Origin: Asterella californica
Lineage: Eukaryota; Streptophyta; Marchantiopsida; Marchantiales; Aytoniaceae
DNA: 64,000 bases
Assembly: GCA_036924285.1 (NCBI GenBank)
Contig: JAYKYS010000009.1
Location: 13,020,001-13,084,000 of the forward strand
Direction of reading: 5' to 3'
Each line of letters opens with the position of its first letter. The stretch's first letter is position 1. Positions 1-11,781 of the stretch are shown piece after piece. The notes beneath the pieces are model-generated. The model searched no databases and was not told the origin of the DNA. It worked only from the letters and a program-made list of their open reading frames with translations. The translations under genes were made by a program, and so were the position numbers.

Positions 1-1502
1 TTTTCCTGATTTCCGAACCGGAGTCATTTGGTACTGTATGATAACTTTTCCCTCCAAGTACATTGGAAATTTGACGTAAGCGCACAAGTGAACTTAGTTT
101 TTGTCTAAAGTATTTTCTTGAAACAAGTAAGCACACAGTCATCAGCTCTTTGGACTCTTCAAACCATTCTTGTAAGGAACTCATGTACTGGGAAAAGAAA
201 TACTAATGTCCAAGTAATCAAAGTACTCTACACTTGCTAATCCGAATTTTGGCTTCCAAACTATCTGGAAAGGTACTCTGGAGTACTCTCTAGAAAACAC
301 TATTGTGCATGGACTTTTGCTGTACAATTTTAAAGGAAAAAATACTCTGGTCTCCTTATTACCGAACCTAAGAACTGGGATAAATTTCACTACAAAAATC
401 TATATGCGCTTGGGACCTAAGTGAACTGCATCTGCCTGTACACATAGAATTTTTAGACGGTCCTTTAGAGGTGCTAGCACAGGGTGTTTCTAGGATCACT
501 TCACGTTAAGTACAATATGAAGAAGGAATTTGGCCAATGTCGCCTTCTGCACTGTTTGCAGTTCATATGGATTCCAACTTGGATCTGTAGTTTGGCCAAG
601 CTTAACTCAGAGAGCTTTTACGAAGTCCTGTCACTCTTCATTTGTGAAGCGTGAAGAGAAGCGGGATAATCTTCTGTGATATCACAGGGTTGGCAAAACT
701 CGACCAGCGGTTTCACGTGTACAACGTAAGCGATACTCTCGATCATAATGAGCTCATATGTTTCAGTACATCCTGGCCGTGAGTTACCGTAAGTCACTGA
801 GACGAAGAGTTGTCGTCTATTGTTGGTTTTCATTCACGCCCAAATATAGTATTTCAGTGACTGAACCTCTTATGTTTCTTGGAATCATTTCAGTGTATTT
901 GGTGGTCAGCTTGTGCTTCTTTGAGGCCTGTCTCTCTCAGCTCCTTCGGCTGTAGCAGGCGTCATGATATTCGTTCCATCACAAGCTTTGTTACGGCATG
1001 GTGACATTGTTCAGGTGAGATGATGCACAAACAAGCGGCAGATTGTCCTTGGGCTGGAATACCATTCTAGCCTTTCGGCATCATTCGCATGCAGCTCTCC
1101 GGCTTCCGGTCCCTTTCGACAGCTAGAAACAATGCCCTTTTTCATTCTTTCATAATTGAAGGTAATGGTATCCAACTCAAAAACTGTAGTGTGCACTTCT
1201 CTTTCTTACCCCCAGTTGTTGGGTTTTCACAAGATGATTAAGACATGCTGCATTGTACATCCATCGAACTGCTGTACTCATTTGCTCGTGGTGTTTTATT
1301 GTACCCTCATTTCCTGAGTTTCCGGCTCATTACCATACCTCATGATTTCCTTATACCCCTTTTCCTGATCAGTTTTATATGCTCTTATTGAGTCAACGAT
1401 AGGGATGCAAGTGCATCATGTATTCTGTAGACTCTGTTCGCTGGTTGGAGTAATCACATGTAGTTATGATAAAACTTTTTTTTTGACACTACTTCGTATC
1501 CG
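1..1502. other. Region without a recognised gene
   Basis: No family is recognisable here. On the minus strand two short open stretches (about 618-833 and 1011-1196) read like ordinary protein, but neither has a complete exon structure I can define. A T-run lies at about 1474-1482, just before homology to the retrotransposon begins, so the left edge of element 1 is a truncation or deletion point and not an LTR end. Confidence 0.4.
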
Positions 1503-1721
1503 GTGATTCTTGGACAATCATACATTATGGCTGTAAGGATGGAGACCAAGGTGTTGGATGATAGATCAGCTTATGTTCAGATTAAAAATCAAGACGGTAA
1601 GAGAGCAATACAATTTTTGACTGTACCTCCTAACCATGAGCGTAACCGGAAGTACTTGCATAGTGGTTCTCTTCTTGGAGTCACTGAAGATTTCAAGGAT
1701 TTTCGCATAAGGTCACTATAG
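1503..1721 (+). pseudogene. Element 1: C-terminal end of gag-pro (after the protease active site)
   Basis: This stretch encodes the last about 70 residues of a Ty3/gypsy gag-protease ORF. It aligns with the end of the gag-pro ORF of the young element (about 18435-18639), sharing the VILGQ-Y-I-AVRMETKV-DD core and the NHERNR segment, and it stops with TAG at 1719-1721. Everything upstream (gag, zinc knuckle, protease active site) is missing, so the element is 5'-truncated. Pol continues from here in the -1 frame. It is a relic, since pol downstream is full of stops and frameshifts. Confidence 0.8.
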
Positions 1722-1737
1722 AGAGAGTGTATAGTGA
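1697..1737 (+). promoter_or_regulatory. Element 1: -1 ribosomal frameshift signal between gag-pro and pol
   Basis: GGATTTT lies at 1697-1703 with zero-frame codons GAT-TTT, which is the X-XXY-YYZ arrangement with one departure (GGA). After a 9-nt spacer, TCACTATA (1713-1720) pairs perfectly with TATAGTGA (1730-1737) around a 9-nt loop. The gag-pro stop codon begins in the stem. In the -1 frame, reading stays open for 34 codons past the slip site with no ATG in that stretch. GGAUUUU is a known slippery heptamer of dianthoviruses. The signal occupies the same place as the one at 18615 in the young element. Confidence 0.7.
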
Positions 1738-4700
1738 TACCGATTCACAAAAGAAGGTACTCTCGTTAGCAAAGGAAAGTGCTTTTGTACATGAGTTGTG
1801 AGATTCTCTAAGAGTGGGTTTGTTACACATACACGACTTGCTAATTTGCAAAAGTGGGAGCAGAAGGTAATGCAAAAAGCTAAAAAAAATATCTAAAAAA
1901 GAGTTGGTGTGCTTGAAGAGGATGATAGAATAAAATGTGTATACTTGAAGTTGGAGTTGAGGGTTCCATGGTTGAGCTTGCTATGGTTGAGCAAGAAGAT
2001 GAGGATCAGGTGGTGAAAGTATACTCTAGAGAGCTATATACAACTATAGAGTCATTCTTAGATCTCGAAGTTAGAGATGAGATTAAGTACAAAACGGTGG
2101 ACAAGAAAGTAAAACTTGTTGTTCAACTGTTACCTAAAGATTCTAACCAGCAAGTCCAACAATCTTCGAAGGAGAAAAGTTTGAGAGATCTTAGCCAAGT
2201 TGGTCACAAGTTCACAAAAGCTACGCTCAAGGAGTTGAAGGTTGGTTCTGCAGATTTTCTTTTACTTGCGAAGGAGAATAGATTTAAGGAGATGTTATAC
2301 ACGGGAAAGCTTTTGCTTTTGAAACTTCAGAAATTGGATGTGTAGATCTTAGCATTGTGACACCAATGATTATATTCACAATTCCACATGCTCCTTGGGA
2401 CTTGAGGTCAATTCTTATACCTAGAGCGCATCTACTAAAACTCATAGAGCTCTTGAAGGAGAAGATGCAGATGAAGATATTAGAACAATCATTTTGCATC
2501 ATACTCTAGTCGTTGGTTTACATTATCAAAGAAGAGTGGTGCATTACGATTCATCCAAGATATGCAGCCTGTGAACCAAGTGACCATCAGAAATACAAGC
2601 ATATGATCTACCGTAAAGGAGTTTGTTGAGGCGTTTGCTAAGGACTATTTTCTCTATATGAGATCTTTATTATGGATACGATTAGTTTCAACTTGCTGAA
2701 TAAAATATGAGATTTCACCACCATGAGGACACCGTTGGAGTTGGTCAGAATGTGCACGCTACCACAAGGTGCAACAAACTCGGTGGTGCGCATGATGAAT
2801 GGGATGAACAAAGTTCTCTAAAAGTTTATTCCTGAGAAGACCATGTCTTTCTTGGATGACATTCCAATTAAGGGATGTGTAGTGGAGGAGAAAGATGAGA
2901 CGATGAGTTGTGGGTGGTTTGGACGTAAACTTGATTTTAGTAAAATAGATGTCATACAACGATTGGAGGATACTTGTAGCTCAACAATAGAGGTGATAAG
3001 GTTTTTTGGTGCTTGTGTCTTCTATCATGTGTGAATTCTCTCTTTATGATCTGTTGAGAAAGCACAAGAGGTTTGCATGGGAGGAGAGACATATTGAGAG
3101 AATTCAAAGATTGAAGTAATTGTTGTCTTCTCCACTTGTACTTCGTCGTGAGCTATGAAAACTACAAACTGGTGATACTTATTGTTGACATTAGTCCAAT
3201 AGTCATTAGTAGGACAATATATTGTATGACAATAGTCCAATAGTCGAATAGTAGGACAAGATGATGAGGAACAAAATAGATTTGCAATTAGATTTGGAGC
3301 AAGGTGTTGAGTGAGAGACATAGGAACTATCCTCAAGTGAGGAGAGAGTTATGGGAGTAGTTCAGCTATGAAGGTTGAAAAGGACTATCTCGACCCGTTT
3401 CATGAAACCATTTGAGGCTTATGCTGAGCAAAGTCACTTGACGAAGCAAGAGCGTGTCGCTCTCTGGACTTCCAAGAATATTCTTGAGTTTGGATTTGAT
3501 GTTGTTATAGGTCGTAAGTAGCACTTCTGGTTGATTGGAGTGCTAGTAGTATTAGAAATAGATTGCTTATCACTGTTAGGGATGATTACAAATTGTAACA
3601 CCCTTGATATTGCTATGTTACGTTAGATTGCTTACATCAAGTCCTTAAATCCAAAGTTCAGACACATAACGGGCAGGAACAACCCAATAGTTGATATGTT
3701 GTCGCGTGTAATGTATGAGGATGAGGAAGAGACGGTTGAGGATACATAAGACATTGACTGTACTATTTTCTGTAGAGCTTTAGGAGATAAGAGTTAGCAT
3801 TCAGAACCATTCATGGAGGAGCTACATGAAGGAGAATGGATAGACATAGGACGTTATCTAAGCTTGTTGACTAGACAGCCAAGATGACACGATGTCCGCT
3901 TTAAACAGATCAGAAGGAAAGCTTATAACTACTTGCTACAAGGTGGTTATTTGTGGAAGCGGGTTAAACAAGGTGGTAAGATGCCACAAAGGGTTGTGTG
4001 CAAGGTTGACATGTAGAAGTTACTCATGCGAGAGTTTCATGAGAGCTTGTGCGAAGAGCATAGAGGTATTTATGCAACCATTACAAAACTCAAGGAGAGG
4101 TATTGGTGGCATAACATATAGAGATGTTGTGAAGTTTGTAGAATCGTGCCAGACTTGTCAGATGTACTCAGAGATCAAGCATCGGGATGGTTTGCACTCT
4201 ACGTATCCACTTGGAATCCATTATAAGTGGGTAGTAGATCTAGTTATCATGCCACTTGAGATATGACAGATGCGGTACTTGGTTCTTACATGTGAGGATT
4301 TGTCCAACCAAGTGGAAGGACGAGCTTACGTAAGAAGTCTACTGAAGGATTTTGCATATTCTTGCTAGAAGACATAATTTGTAGATATGGTTGTATTGGG
4401 AAGATCACGACTGATCGAGAGGAGCTGAACACTGATGAAGCTAAAGCATTCTTCAAGAGGTGTGGTGTGAAGTTAACTTTTACCACAACCTACATTCCGA
4501 AAGAAAACACAAAGAGTGAATGTGGTCATCCTCCTAGTGTGAAAGCTATTGTAAAAGCTTGCAAAGGGAAGGTAATAGAATGACCAAAGGTTATTCTATT
4601 TGCATTATGGGGGATCGTTCAACTCATAGTTCAGTCACGGGATATATGCCGGTGGAGTTGATGCAAAGGTAGAAATCTATCATGTCCATTGAGGAGCACA

Positions 4701-5215
4701 TATCCACTTGAGTGTTCTATTTGTCCGAATTTGTCAACTAGAGAAAGACTTGAAGATGTAGAGATTGCAGTGGGAAAGTTGAAAGAGACACGTTTGAGAA
4801 ACAATGACAGATTTGATAAGCGCCATCGATTAAGACCAAAGGAGATTAAGGAAGGGGATTGGGTATTGATATATGATAGTAACTTGGACAACCAACATAG
4901 TGCGTTTGGAAAATTCTCTAAGTCATGGTTTGGTCCGTTTGTGTTCTTGTCATGAATGACAATGCCACATATTCACTAAGAGAGCTTGATAGGATAAAGC
5001 TTAAAGTTCTCATTGTAGGCAAGCGTGTGAAAGTCTTCAAGAAGCTAGATGAAGAGATAAGCATAGAGGAAGTCGAGCAGAGTTTGATCTCTTGCATGAT
5101 GATGGAGAAGATTCGGGTGTTGAAGATATTGCTGACGATGACATCATTCAAGAGGACCACGACATTGTGTGATGTCGACCATAACTCAGTGAGAGTTTTA
5201 TGATCCATACCGGAT
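1722..5215 (+). pseudogene. Element 1: decayed pol (RT, RNase H, integrase)
   Basis: The full order of pol is recognisable but broken by many stops and shifts. There is an N-terminal linker (KSLRDLSQVGHKFTKATL, about 2190-2250) and an RT with FLDDIPIKGC near 2845-2880. An RNase H end resembling VADMLSR lies near 3690. The integrase shows SCQTCQMYS zinc-finger cysteines (about 4145-4180), the WVVDLV stretch (about 4230), and a core containing DREEL and TKSECGHP (about 4400-4530). A GPY/F-like WFGPF lies near 4927-4941. Wording such as YKWVVDLV matches the pol at 62874-63968, so both belong to one subfamily (B), distinct from the FQWVLDLV subfamily (A). It is certainly non-functional. Confidence 0.85.
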
Positions 5216-5228
5216 GATGCGCAAGTTT

Positions 5229-5240
5229 AGAAAGGGTGGA
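5229..5240 (+). other. Element 1: polypurine tract
   Basis: AGAAAGGGTGGA sits immediately before the LTR start and corresponds to the purine tract GGAGGGGGTGGA of the young element. It would prime plus-strand DNA synthesis. The LTR that follows begins TATCG in place of TGTCG, consistent with mutation of the terminal dinucleotide. Confidence 0.65.
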
Positions 5241-6975
5241 TATCGTACTATGGGGCTCTTGTGTGAAATTCATATTATGATGTGTTTCTTTTCTATGTTT
5301 CGTGAACCTTGACGCGTAACTCGCTTGACAGCGTATTAGGTGCCACGTTCATGGTTCTCTGAGATGTGAGATCACACGATACTGAAATATGACAACTCAG
5401 TGATCCGTGGACATTCTCATGAGTGGCTCTTGTTGTCAAATTTGAGTATAAAATAGAGGGTCGAGGGTTTGTGGGACATTCTCTCTTAGTGTCCTACATG
5501 AAGGATGAGGAGCGACGAGAGGTGTATTTATGGATGGAAGATTAATCCAAGTTCTGGATCTTTCATTTCTGAGTCCGTTCTGTATCAAGCTTCACTACAT
5601 CCATCACAATCACTTCGATAGTGGTTTGTTGTCTACTTTGGTGAAGAGTTCATGAGGAGGATGATGGACTTGCCTACTCCGATGATCTTATCAATCGTAC
5701 AGAGAGAATTTGGACCTGACTGTGTATACCTTACTTTGACGAGTGAATGGACCTGAACTTTCCAACCAACGTCCCTTTCAACATTTGGGTTATATCTAAT
5801 GTCATTGTCAACGGAAGATCAATCTTCGTGTGTGGATCGCGAGGAACTTTGGTGGGAAGTATTGTAATCAAGTGGTGTCTTCCTCATTTTTTTTGTCGTA
5901 CTTTTCACTTTTCACTTTTGTCTTTGTCAAGGTCATTATCTTGACTTTGTATTGAATCTCGTGTATTTTCTTGTCATTGTTATGTCTACGTCTAGCGAGG
6001 ATGATTATCCTATGTTAAGGTTAAAGTTCCAAGTATTTTGGTTCAAGCTTTGAAGGTGTGAGGGTATTTTTAGGTTTACAACTCGTTCTATCGTGCCAAG
6101 TAGGAGATAAAGTGATCTCCAATCTCTTTTCTCATTGATCCATTTTCGATAAATCAAGTTCATCCAAGTTCCAAGGACAATTTTGGGATTTCGGAGGCTT
6201 CTCGTGAGTCATTCGCGGAGTGTGAGGTCTTGTTGAAAAGCTCTCAAGCTAGGCTACAATCTGGAGAAAAAGATCGATCGATTGGGAGCTCTGATCGAGG
6301 TGTTATGATCGTTCAAAGTCAAGGAGACCGAATCGATATCCTAAGTCACATTTCTGAGTGTCTCGAGAGTTTGAGAAATGAACTTTCGGTATTGTCACGA
6401 GGATTAGATATTTGCGCCGTGCTGATTGCACTAATGTAAAATAGTCCTACGTTTGGGTTGGATTTGACCTCAAAATGATCGACTGAAGTTGACTGTAACA
6501 GGTGAGAGATAGAAGTAAAACCGTTTTACTTGGATTCAAGGATTGAGTTGTTCCACGAGCATGAGATCGAATCTCTAAGTGAAAATTTCCAGATTGGAGT
6601 GTGTCTTATTAGCTTACTACATGTGAAATTTCAGCTCATTTGGTTAAGAGAAGGTGTTGAGGTCGTGGATTTTAGCCACCGGGATCTGTAAGACTCATAA
6701 GTTATCACAAACAAAAGGTTTGGTCAATTTCAGACAACTGGTTCGAGATCTGAAGTTGAAATTTCACAGAATAGTAGTGAAGTGTCAGAGAGAACTTCTT
6801 GTGAAGTTTGAGCTCAATTGGAAGTTCGAGTTGAGAGCAAGAGGTTGCCAAAGTTCATATTACATCGTGGTAGGTTTCGAAGAAGAAGAGTGATTTCTCT
6901 TACTTGGTTGGCTTTGAACAAATGACTTGGGGTTTCAAGCCAGAACTTCCTGGAGGTACTCTTGTGGGGTAAAGA
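5241..6975 (+). repeat. Element 1: degraded 3' LTR (right end uncertain)
   Basis: The LTR starts directly after the polypurine tract. It contains a good TATA box at 5447-5456. Later parts have the same style of sequence as the LTR of the young element, for example a CCAGAACTTCCTGG-like stretch near 6940 resembling its 3' end. No second LTR and no target duplication could be found, so the right boundary is only approximate. The short open frames inside it show no protein family. Confidence 0.4.
5447..5456 (+). promoter_or_regulatory. TATA box in the element 1 LTR
   Basis: TATAAAATAG lies about 200 bp into the 3' LTR, where a U3 promoter would be expected. It matches the plant TATA consensus closely. 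Confidence 0.5.
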
Positions 6976-7659
6976 CTTTGTTTATCATGTATAGATCATT
7001 CTTGTACTTAGAATAAGATTGAATGCCCAGTTGTGTTGTGTGGTGCACGTGTGTTACACTTAAGGTCAGGTTAGGTTAGTAGAAGCCGAGACAAATCTGA
7101 TAGATTGGATAGTGAGGACACTAGGATTTCATTGAGTTGGTCCAAGGTCTTGTTGTATCTCTCTACAGCCAGATACCTCGTGTATTCTCATACCAAACTT
7201 CATGCTCTACCACAAAGCTTATGACAGTCTATTGATCCATTGAGATCTTGAACCGAACATGTAAAATATTTATCCGTCGTGGAGTATACTACGGCTATTT
7301 CTTTCATGACCTAATCCTAATCGAGACTATATAACCAAGAACTGTTGAAATTTAGTCCCTCTATTTCATACTACATGCTCGCTAGAAGGTCGTCTGGATT
7401 ATTCAGTTTGCAAAAATCTGCTTTGTTGGATCGTCGTCTCTCATGCGCTTGCCTGGAAGGTACTCTCGGTTCAGTTTTGATATTCAGATCCGGATCGATG
7501 AACTTTGGTTCCACTCTGGTCAATGAACATATGTTGCACTGCTTGTAGTCCATTGCAAATCACTAATTTGTTGTGTCTTGTACAGATTTTTGATGGAACA
7601 AGCTTGTTTGCTGGAGCTGAATCAAAAGTAATCAGTCGTTTATAGTCAATGTCTCAATC

Positions 7660-8104
7660 ATGTACTCCCGCACGTCAGAGTACAATAAGACATCGATAAT
7701 ACAAATCACTACGAGTTCGAATCATCGAGTCTTTGGAGTTTTAGAACCACGCTTGTCTTCCGAGTGTATACCAGTGGAAGTTTTAGAAGTAAGCAGACCG
7801 TCTTTAGACTACAATCCATCACCTCTACATCCGTCACCCTTGCACAACAATAACTGATGTTCGTGTCATTCGTTTGACCTATTATATACCCTTGTGCAAT
7901 CACCAAATGACATTTTGTCTTTGATTTCAATACATTCACCTGGGTACTATCCATTGTCACCTTGTAGTGTCTCTTTGGGATACAATCCATCGTCATCTGG
8001 TAGTATCTCTCTTGGGTATAATCCTTCTTCACCCCGTAGTGTCTCTCTTGGATATAATCTGTCAGCAGTAGGTACTTTTAATTATCATCCGTCAATGCTT
8101 TGAG
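7660..8104 (+). pseudogene. Unrecognised coding relic with 12-residue repeats
   Basis: Two in-frame open stretches (7660-7857 and 7894-8103) are separated by a stop. The first ends with S-L-D-Y-N-P-S-P. The second has about three 12-residue repeats of the pattern S-V-S-L-G-Y-N-P-S-S-x-x, encoded by 36-bp tandem units at 7966-8001, 8002-8037 and 8038-8073. The repeats recall low-complexity Tyr-Ser-Pro tails, but no family can be assigned. Shared frame and related repeats on both sides of the stop suggest one former reading frame. Confidence 0.35.
7966..8073 (+). repeat. 36-bp coding minisatellite, three units
   Basis: Three tandem units of exactly 36 bp begin AGTGTCTCT, AGTATCTCT and AGTGTCTCT. 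A more degenerate partial unit precedes them. The unit length is a multiple of three, so the frame is kept. Confidence 0.7.
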
Positions 8105-8303
8105 CGACGACTAAGGCAATAGAGTTCAGCACATGTGAAGTTTTGAAGATACTATGAATAAAGTTTCTATTTACAGTTTTGTGATTGAATTCCTTACTGG
8201 ACTTGTAGATGACATGGAAAATGTGAAAGAGAAAGAAGAAGATTGATTTCATTCCCACTTGAATCGCTAGACGAACCACGGCAATTTGATTGATAGATAT
8301 AAA

Positions 8304-8861
8304 ATGCTGGTCGAACAAGAAGATGATGACGACATAATGATAACATCAGGGCTTCCACGCATCAAAGAAGTGTCCGAAGAAGCCATGGCTTTAGAGGAGG
8401 TCACTGCGCTTGATGGGTCGCAATCAGCGGATACATGAACAGTAGAGACGACATTGAACTTGGATACACCAACAACAAGCTTGGCAGGTTTTACTGATCC
8501 AACACCGAAGGACACGTCATTATCGACGTCTCCAACTGCGTGCAAGGTAGTGTTTCCAAACACTAACCCGGATGACTTGAATGCTACAAACAAACAAAGA
8601 GCTTTCGTCCAAATAGTTTTGAAGTACACAAGGCAGTTCAATGAAAAATCGCCCCCGCTAGTTCTCCTATGTATAATCAAACATATGGAGTTGGTCCGTG
8701 GACTTCAGCGGGACTCGATCCACACAACGAGAATGAAAGAGTGTTCTCTTACAACGGCATACATTGAGTCTCAGAGCTCGTTCCATGTACAATTCAAGAA
8801 TGCACATGACGAGATCAAGATTATCACGAACAAGTTGTACGACTCATGGGATCCGATATAG
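8304..8861 (+). pseudogene. Unrecognised protein relic, acidic N-terminus
   Basis: An ATG at 8304 opens a frame that begins M-L-V-E-Q-E-D-D-D-D-I and continues to 8861, interrupted by one TGA at 8436-8438. The protein is Ser/Thr/Asp-rich and matches no family I recognise. From about 8655 the second frame reads more naturally (SPMYNQTYGVGPW then NENERVFSYNG), hinting at a frameshift. It could be a gene captured or carried between the two old retrotransposons, or the remains of a host gene. Confidence 0.3.
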
Positions 8862-9230
8862 CAATCACAAAGCAATAAGTTCAAGCAAGAGTGCAATCAA
8901 GATCCGACTTTAGCTCCATGAGTAATCTTATGTTCTTCGCATTCGATGTAAACCATCATTTGCATGTGTGGAAGGTTGTCAGCGAAGAACATCCAACGGT
9001 GTGGAAATATCATTCAAGAGTATGATGTGTATTCATGGACGGGAGCAAAGAGAACTCCAGTGATCTTTAAAGTGTCTTGAAACTAATAAACACGTGAATA
9101 TATGTTGATTGCATGTGCATTTATGTAATCTGACTACGATTTCTAAATAGCAATAGATGTGCTAGTGAGTGCACTCGTGGTATAATTAGAAATCAATTCT
9201 ATACTAATAGTAACTTTTTCATGTTCAGGA

Positions 9231-9856
9231 TCGCTGAAGCTTCAGTAGAGGGGTCGTGGGTCCAAGAGGCAGAGTATGTACTAAATGTACTTGAGTATCC
9301 ACTAGAAGAATACAAGCATCTGCTGGACAACGCAACCTATCAATATTTTGCTGATCAGAGGGATGGATCTCAAGCCAAGGCTTGCTACTTGAAGCACATG
9401 ACAAAGTCAGTTGTGGTGTAAATTTGTTTGCACTCTCAAGTCATTGCAGTCAGACAAAAACTTCTCAACGAAGTTGTCATTATGAAAGGAGAAGAAGTCG
9501 CTCTAGCAATAAAAGAGGGTGATATTTTGACCCATCTCAAGTTAAAAGCTGCAATGCGGCATTGGAATAATAATATGGCTAAGTATGTTATCATGATCAA
9601 CCCCATAAATGGTGTTGAGTTTATACAAGCTATCAAACAACATTGCTTGAAAAATCCGAAGAACTGCGGAGTTGATCGTATGAGGACATTCGCAGCAGCT
9701 CCCGTCTTGTCTGCTCTACACATCGAATTGCTCGACTGTCATTATGCCCATCACGACAAAGGCTATTGCAAAGTCAACTACATCATCCACATGGTAACAA
9801 CAAGAACACCCAAATCAAACCTTGATTGCAGCAGTGGGGTATGTGAGAAAGTCTGA
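9231..9856 (+). pseudogene. Unrecognised exon-like coding stretch
   Basis: A frame of about 205 residues runs from a splice-acceptor-like TTTTTCATGTTCAG (ends about 9230) to a stop at 9856, broken by a single TAA at 9419-9421. Composition is protein-like, with WVQEAEYVLNVLEYPLEEYK near the start and IKEGDILTHLKLKAAMRHWN in the middle. I recognise no domain. It may be a further exon of the relic at 8304. The fact that one stop separates two long in-frame halves argues for a formerly functional protein. Confidence 0.35.
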
Positions 9857-10322
9857 AGTCCATAGCGAATAAGTGCATTGACAACAAAGTCTCTTCCAAA
9901 AGTATACGAGGAGGCTAACTGCTTCACTTCCATGAGTATTTTCATAAGAAGAGAGATAATCAATGGTATCATTCGTGATATGAGCCACATAAGGATAAAA
10001 TACAGAGCATCAAAATTCTTGGTGCAAGAGTAAAGCGGAGCATTTTCTGGTTTATGGTTAAGGTGTCAATGGATAAGTTGCATGTCCCTGTTCTTCGATC
10101 ATTGTCAGCTTGTTTTGGTCTTTGGATAGACACGGAGTCCCAATATTGCATGTATGATGTATGTGACAAAATGTTTCATGTAGATAACAGTGGTACAAAG
10201 CAGAGTATTGTAGATAGACCACAGAAGGATCTGTTTGTAACACAGTTTTTTACAACTTATACATATCTTTTGGATCATAGCAAGCTTTAACCTTGAATTA
10301 AAGGAGTACAAGCTCACTTGTG
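9857..10322. other. Spacer between relics
   Basis: No supported feature. Several overlapping short open frames on both strands show no protein-like signature. Confidence 0.3.
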
Positions 10323-10646
10323 CTAGAAGATTAGATAGAGAAACATTTGGGTTGAAAGATCGAGATTTAGAGCCAACTTATTCAAGCCACATACCTCTAT
10401 ACAGTCATATATCCAATGTATTGCTAAACTAAAAAACATGTAATATAATAACATGCAAAACCATAAATGATCATTAGAGACACTACATACATGTCCATAC
10501 ATCCAACCGTGCGACTCAAATCTCACCTCTTCTGATCGAAGAGAATCATCTGACCCAATCTTCAACTCCTTGAGAGTTTTCTTCGTGAACTTATATATAA
10601 TCCTCGTAAGATCCCGTAAGCTCTTTTTTCTCAAAGCTCGTTCCAT
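10323..10646 (-). pseudogene. Element 2: start of pol, truncated
   Basis: The minus-strand frame contains KKSLRDLTRIIYKFTKKTL, equivalent to the pre-RT linker of element 1 (about 2190) and to TQVGHKFTQETLEQLQIGG in the young element (about 19250). Homology stops near 10500, so RT onwards is lost. The element therefore ends by deletion and not at a 3' LTR. Confidence 0.65.
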
Positions 10647-11062
10647 CTATTGATTTATGTCATTCGGTAGAGGTCTTGCAACTGGCTTCATCTTCTTATC
10701 CACCATTTTGTACTTCATCTCTATTCGAACTTTTGATGTTCGAAACGGTTCGATCAGAGAGTAAAGTTCTCTTGAGTTAATATGGACGATATCATTCTTG
10801 TCTCTCAACCCTACAATGACATGATCTCTCTCATAGTATCTTCCATCTCATCTTCCTCGTACACTCCCAAGATCTTTTCATTCTCGTCTAGTTCTCCACA
10901 CTCTCCCAAATCCGTTTCATTCACACAAATATTTTTTGTATTTTCTCTCCAACCCTTCTATATACAACAATCTCACTCTTCGAAAATCCGTTAAATCATG
11001 TACAAAGACACTTTCATCTTCTGACCAAAATATCATCGTTTTTGTATCAGTACAATCTCATT

Positions 11063-11736
11063 CTATAGTGGTCCTCTTCGAAAATCTCCGAACTCCTCAC
11101 ACACTCTTAGAAGCGGATTCTCTCTCAAGCGATCACGATTGCGCTCGTGATTAGCAAATACAATTAAGAATTGTACTACTCTCCTACCATCTTGGCTTCG
11201 GATACGAGCATACGTAGATCCGTCGTCAAGTACCCTCGTCTCCATTCTCATTGTTGTGATGTATGGTTGATCGAGGATAGAGATTACAATGTTGTCTCTT
11301 ACATGAAGAAATTTTACTATGTGATAACATCACCAATTTGCACCTTAACATATGGATATGCACCATAAAGACCTTCACGGATGTTGTTAGTCATCTTAAT
11401 CATCCATTCATATTCCGTATCGATGGATCATCTCCCTTTCTTGTACAAATCTTTCGGCATAATATTGATCTCTGGCCCATCATCAATCAGAGCAACAATA
11501 AGCTCCTCTAGATCTCCAACCCTAAGGATGGTTTCTATTGTCACACGAACCCAATGACTACAATTGTAGTGACTGGAGCTTTGCTTCACGACCTCGTCCT
11601 CGTCTTCAAAATGCGCCCTTCGACTTTGACTCTTATCCTCCTCCGTCGATTGTGCATTGAAGTTCGCAAGCTCTCTCTCCTCGTCAAGAGATACCTTTGT
11701 GTCAAGAGCATGTGATAGCACTACTTCCCCCGTCAT
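11063..11736 (-). pseudogene. Element 2: protease region of gag-pro
   Basis: Two minus-strand segments carry the protease. 11428-11736 has the active-site stretch ALIDDGPEINIM, where the usual D-T/S-G-A/S is replaced by D-D-G-P. 11063-11251 has the C-terminal part (MRMETRVLDD, NHERNR) ending in a stop at the conserved gag-pro terminus. The frameshift heptamer has decayed to AGATTTT (plus coordinates 11081-11087) and the right arm of the downstream stem is mutated. A frameshift separates the two segments. Confidence 0.75.
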
Positions 11737-11781
11737 TTGCTATTTGCATTTAATGATATCGATAATGACATCATGAAACTC

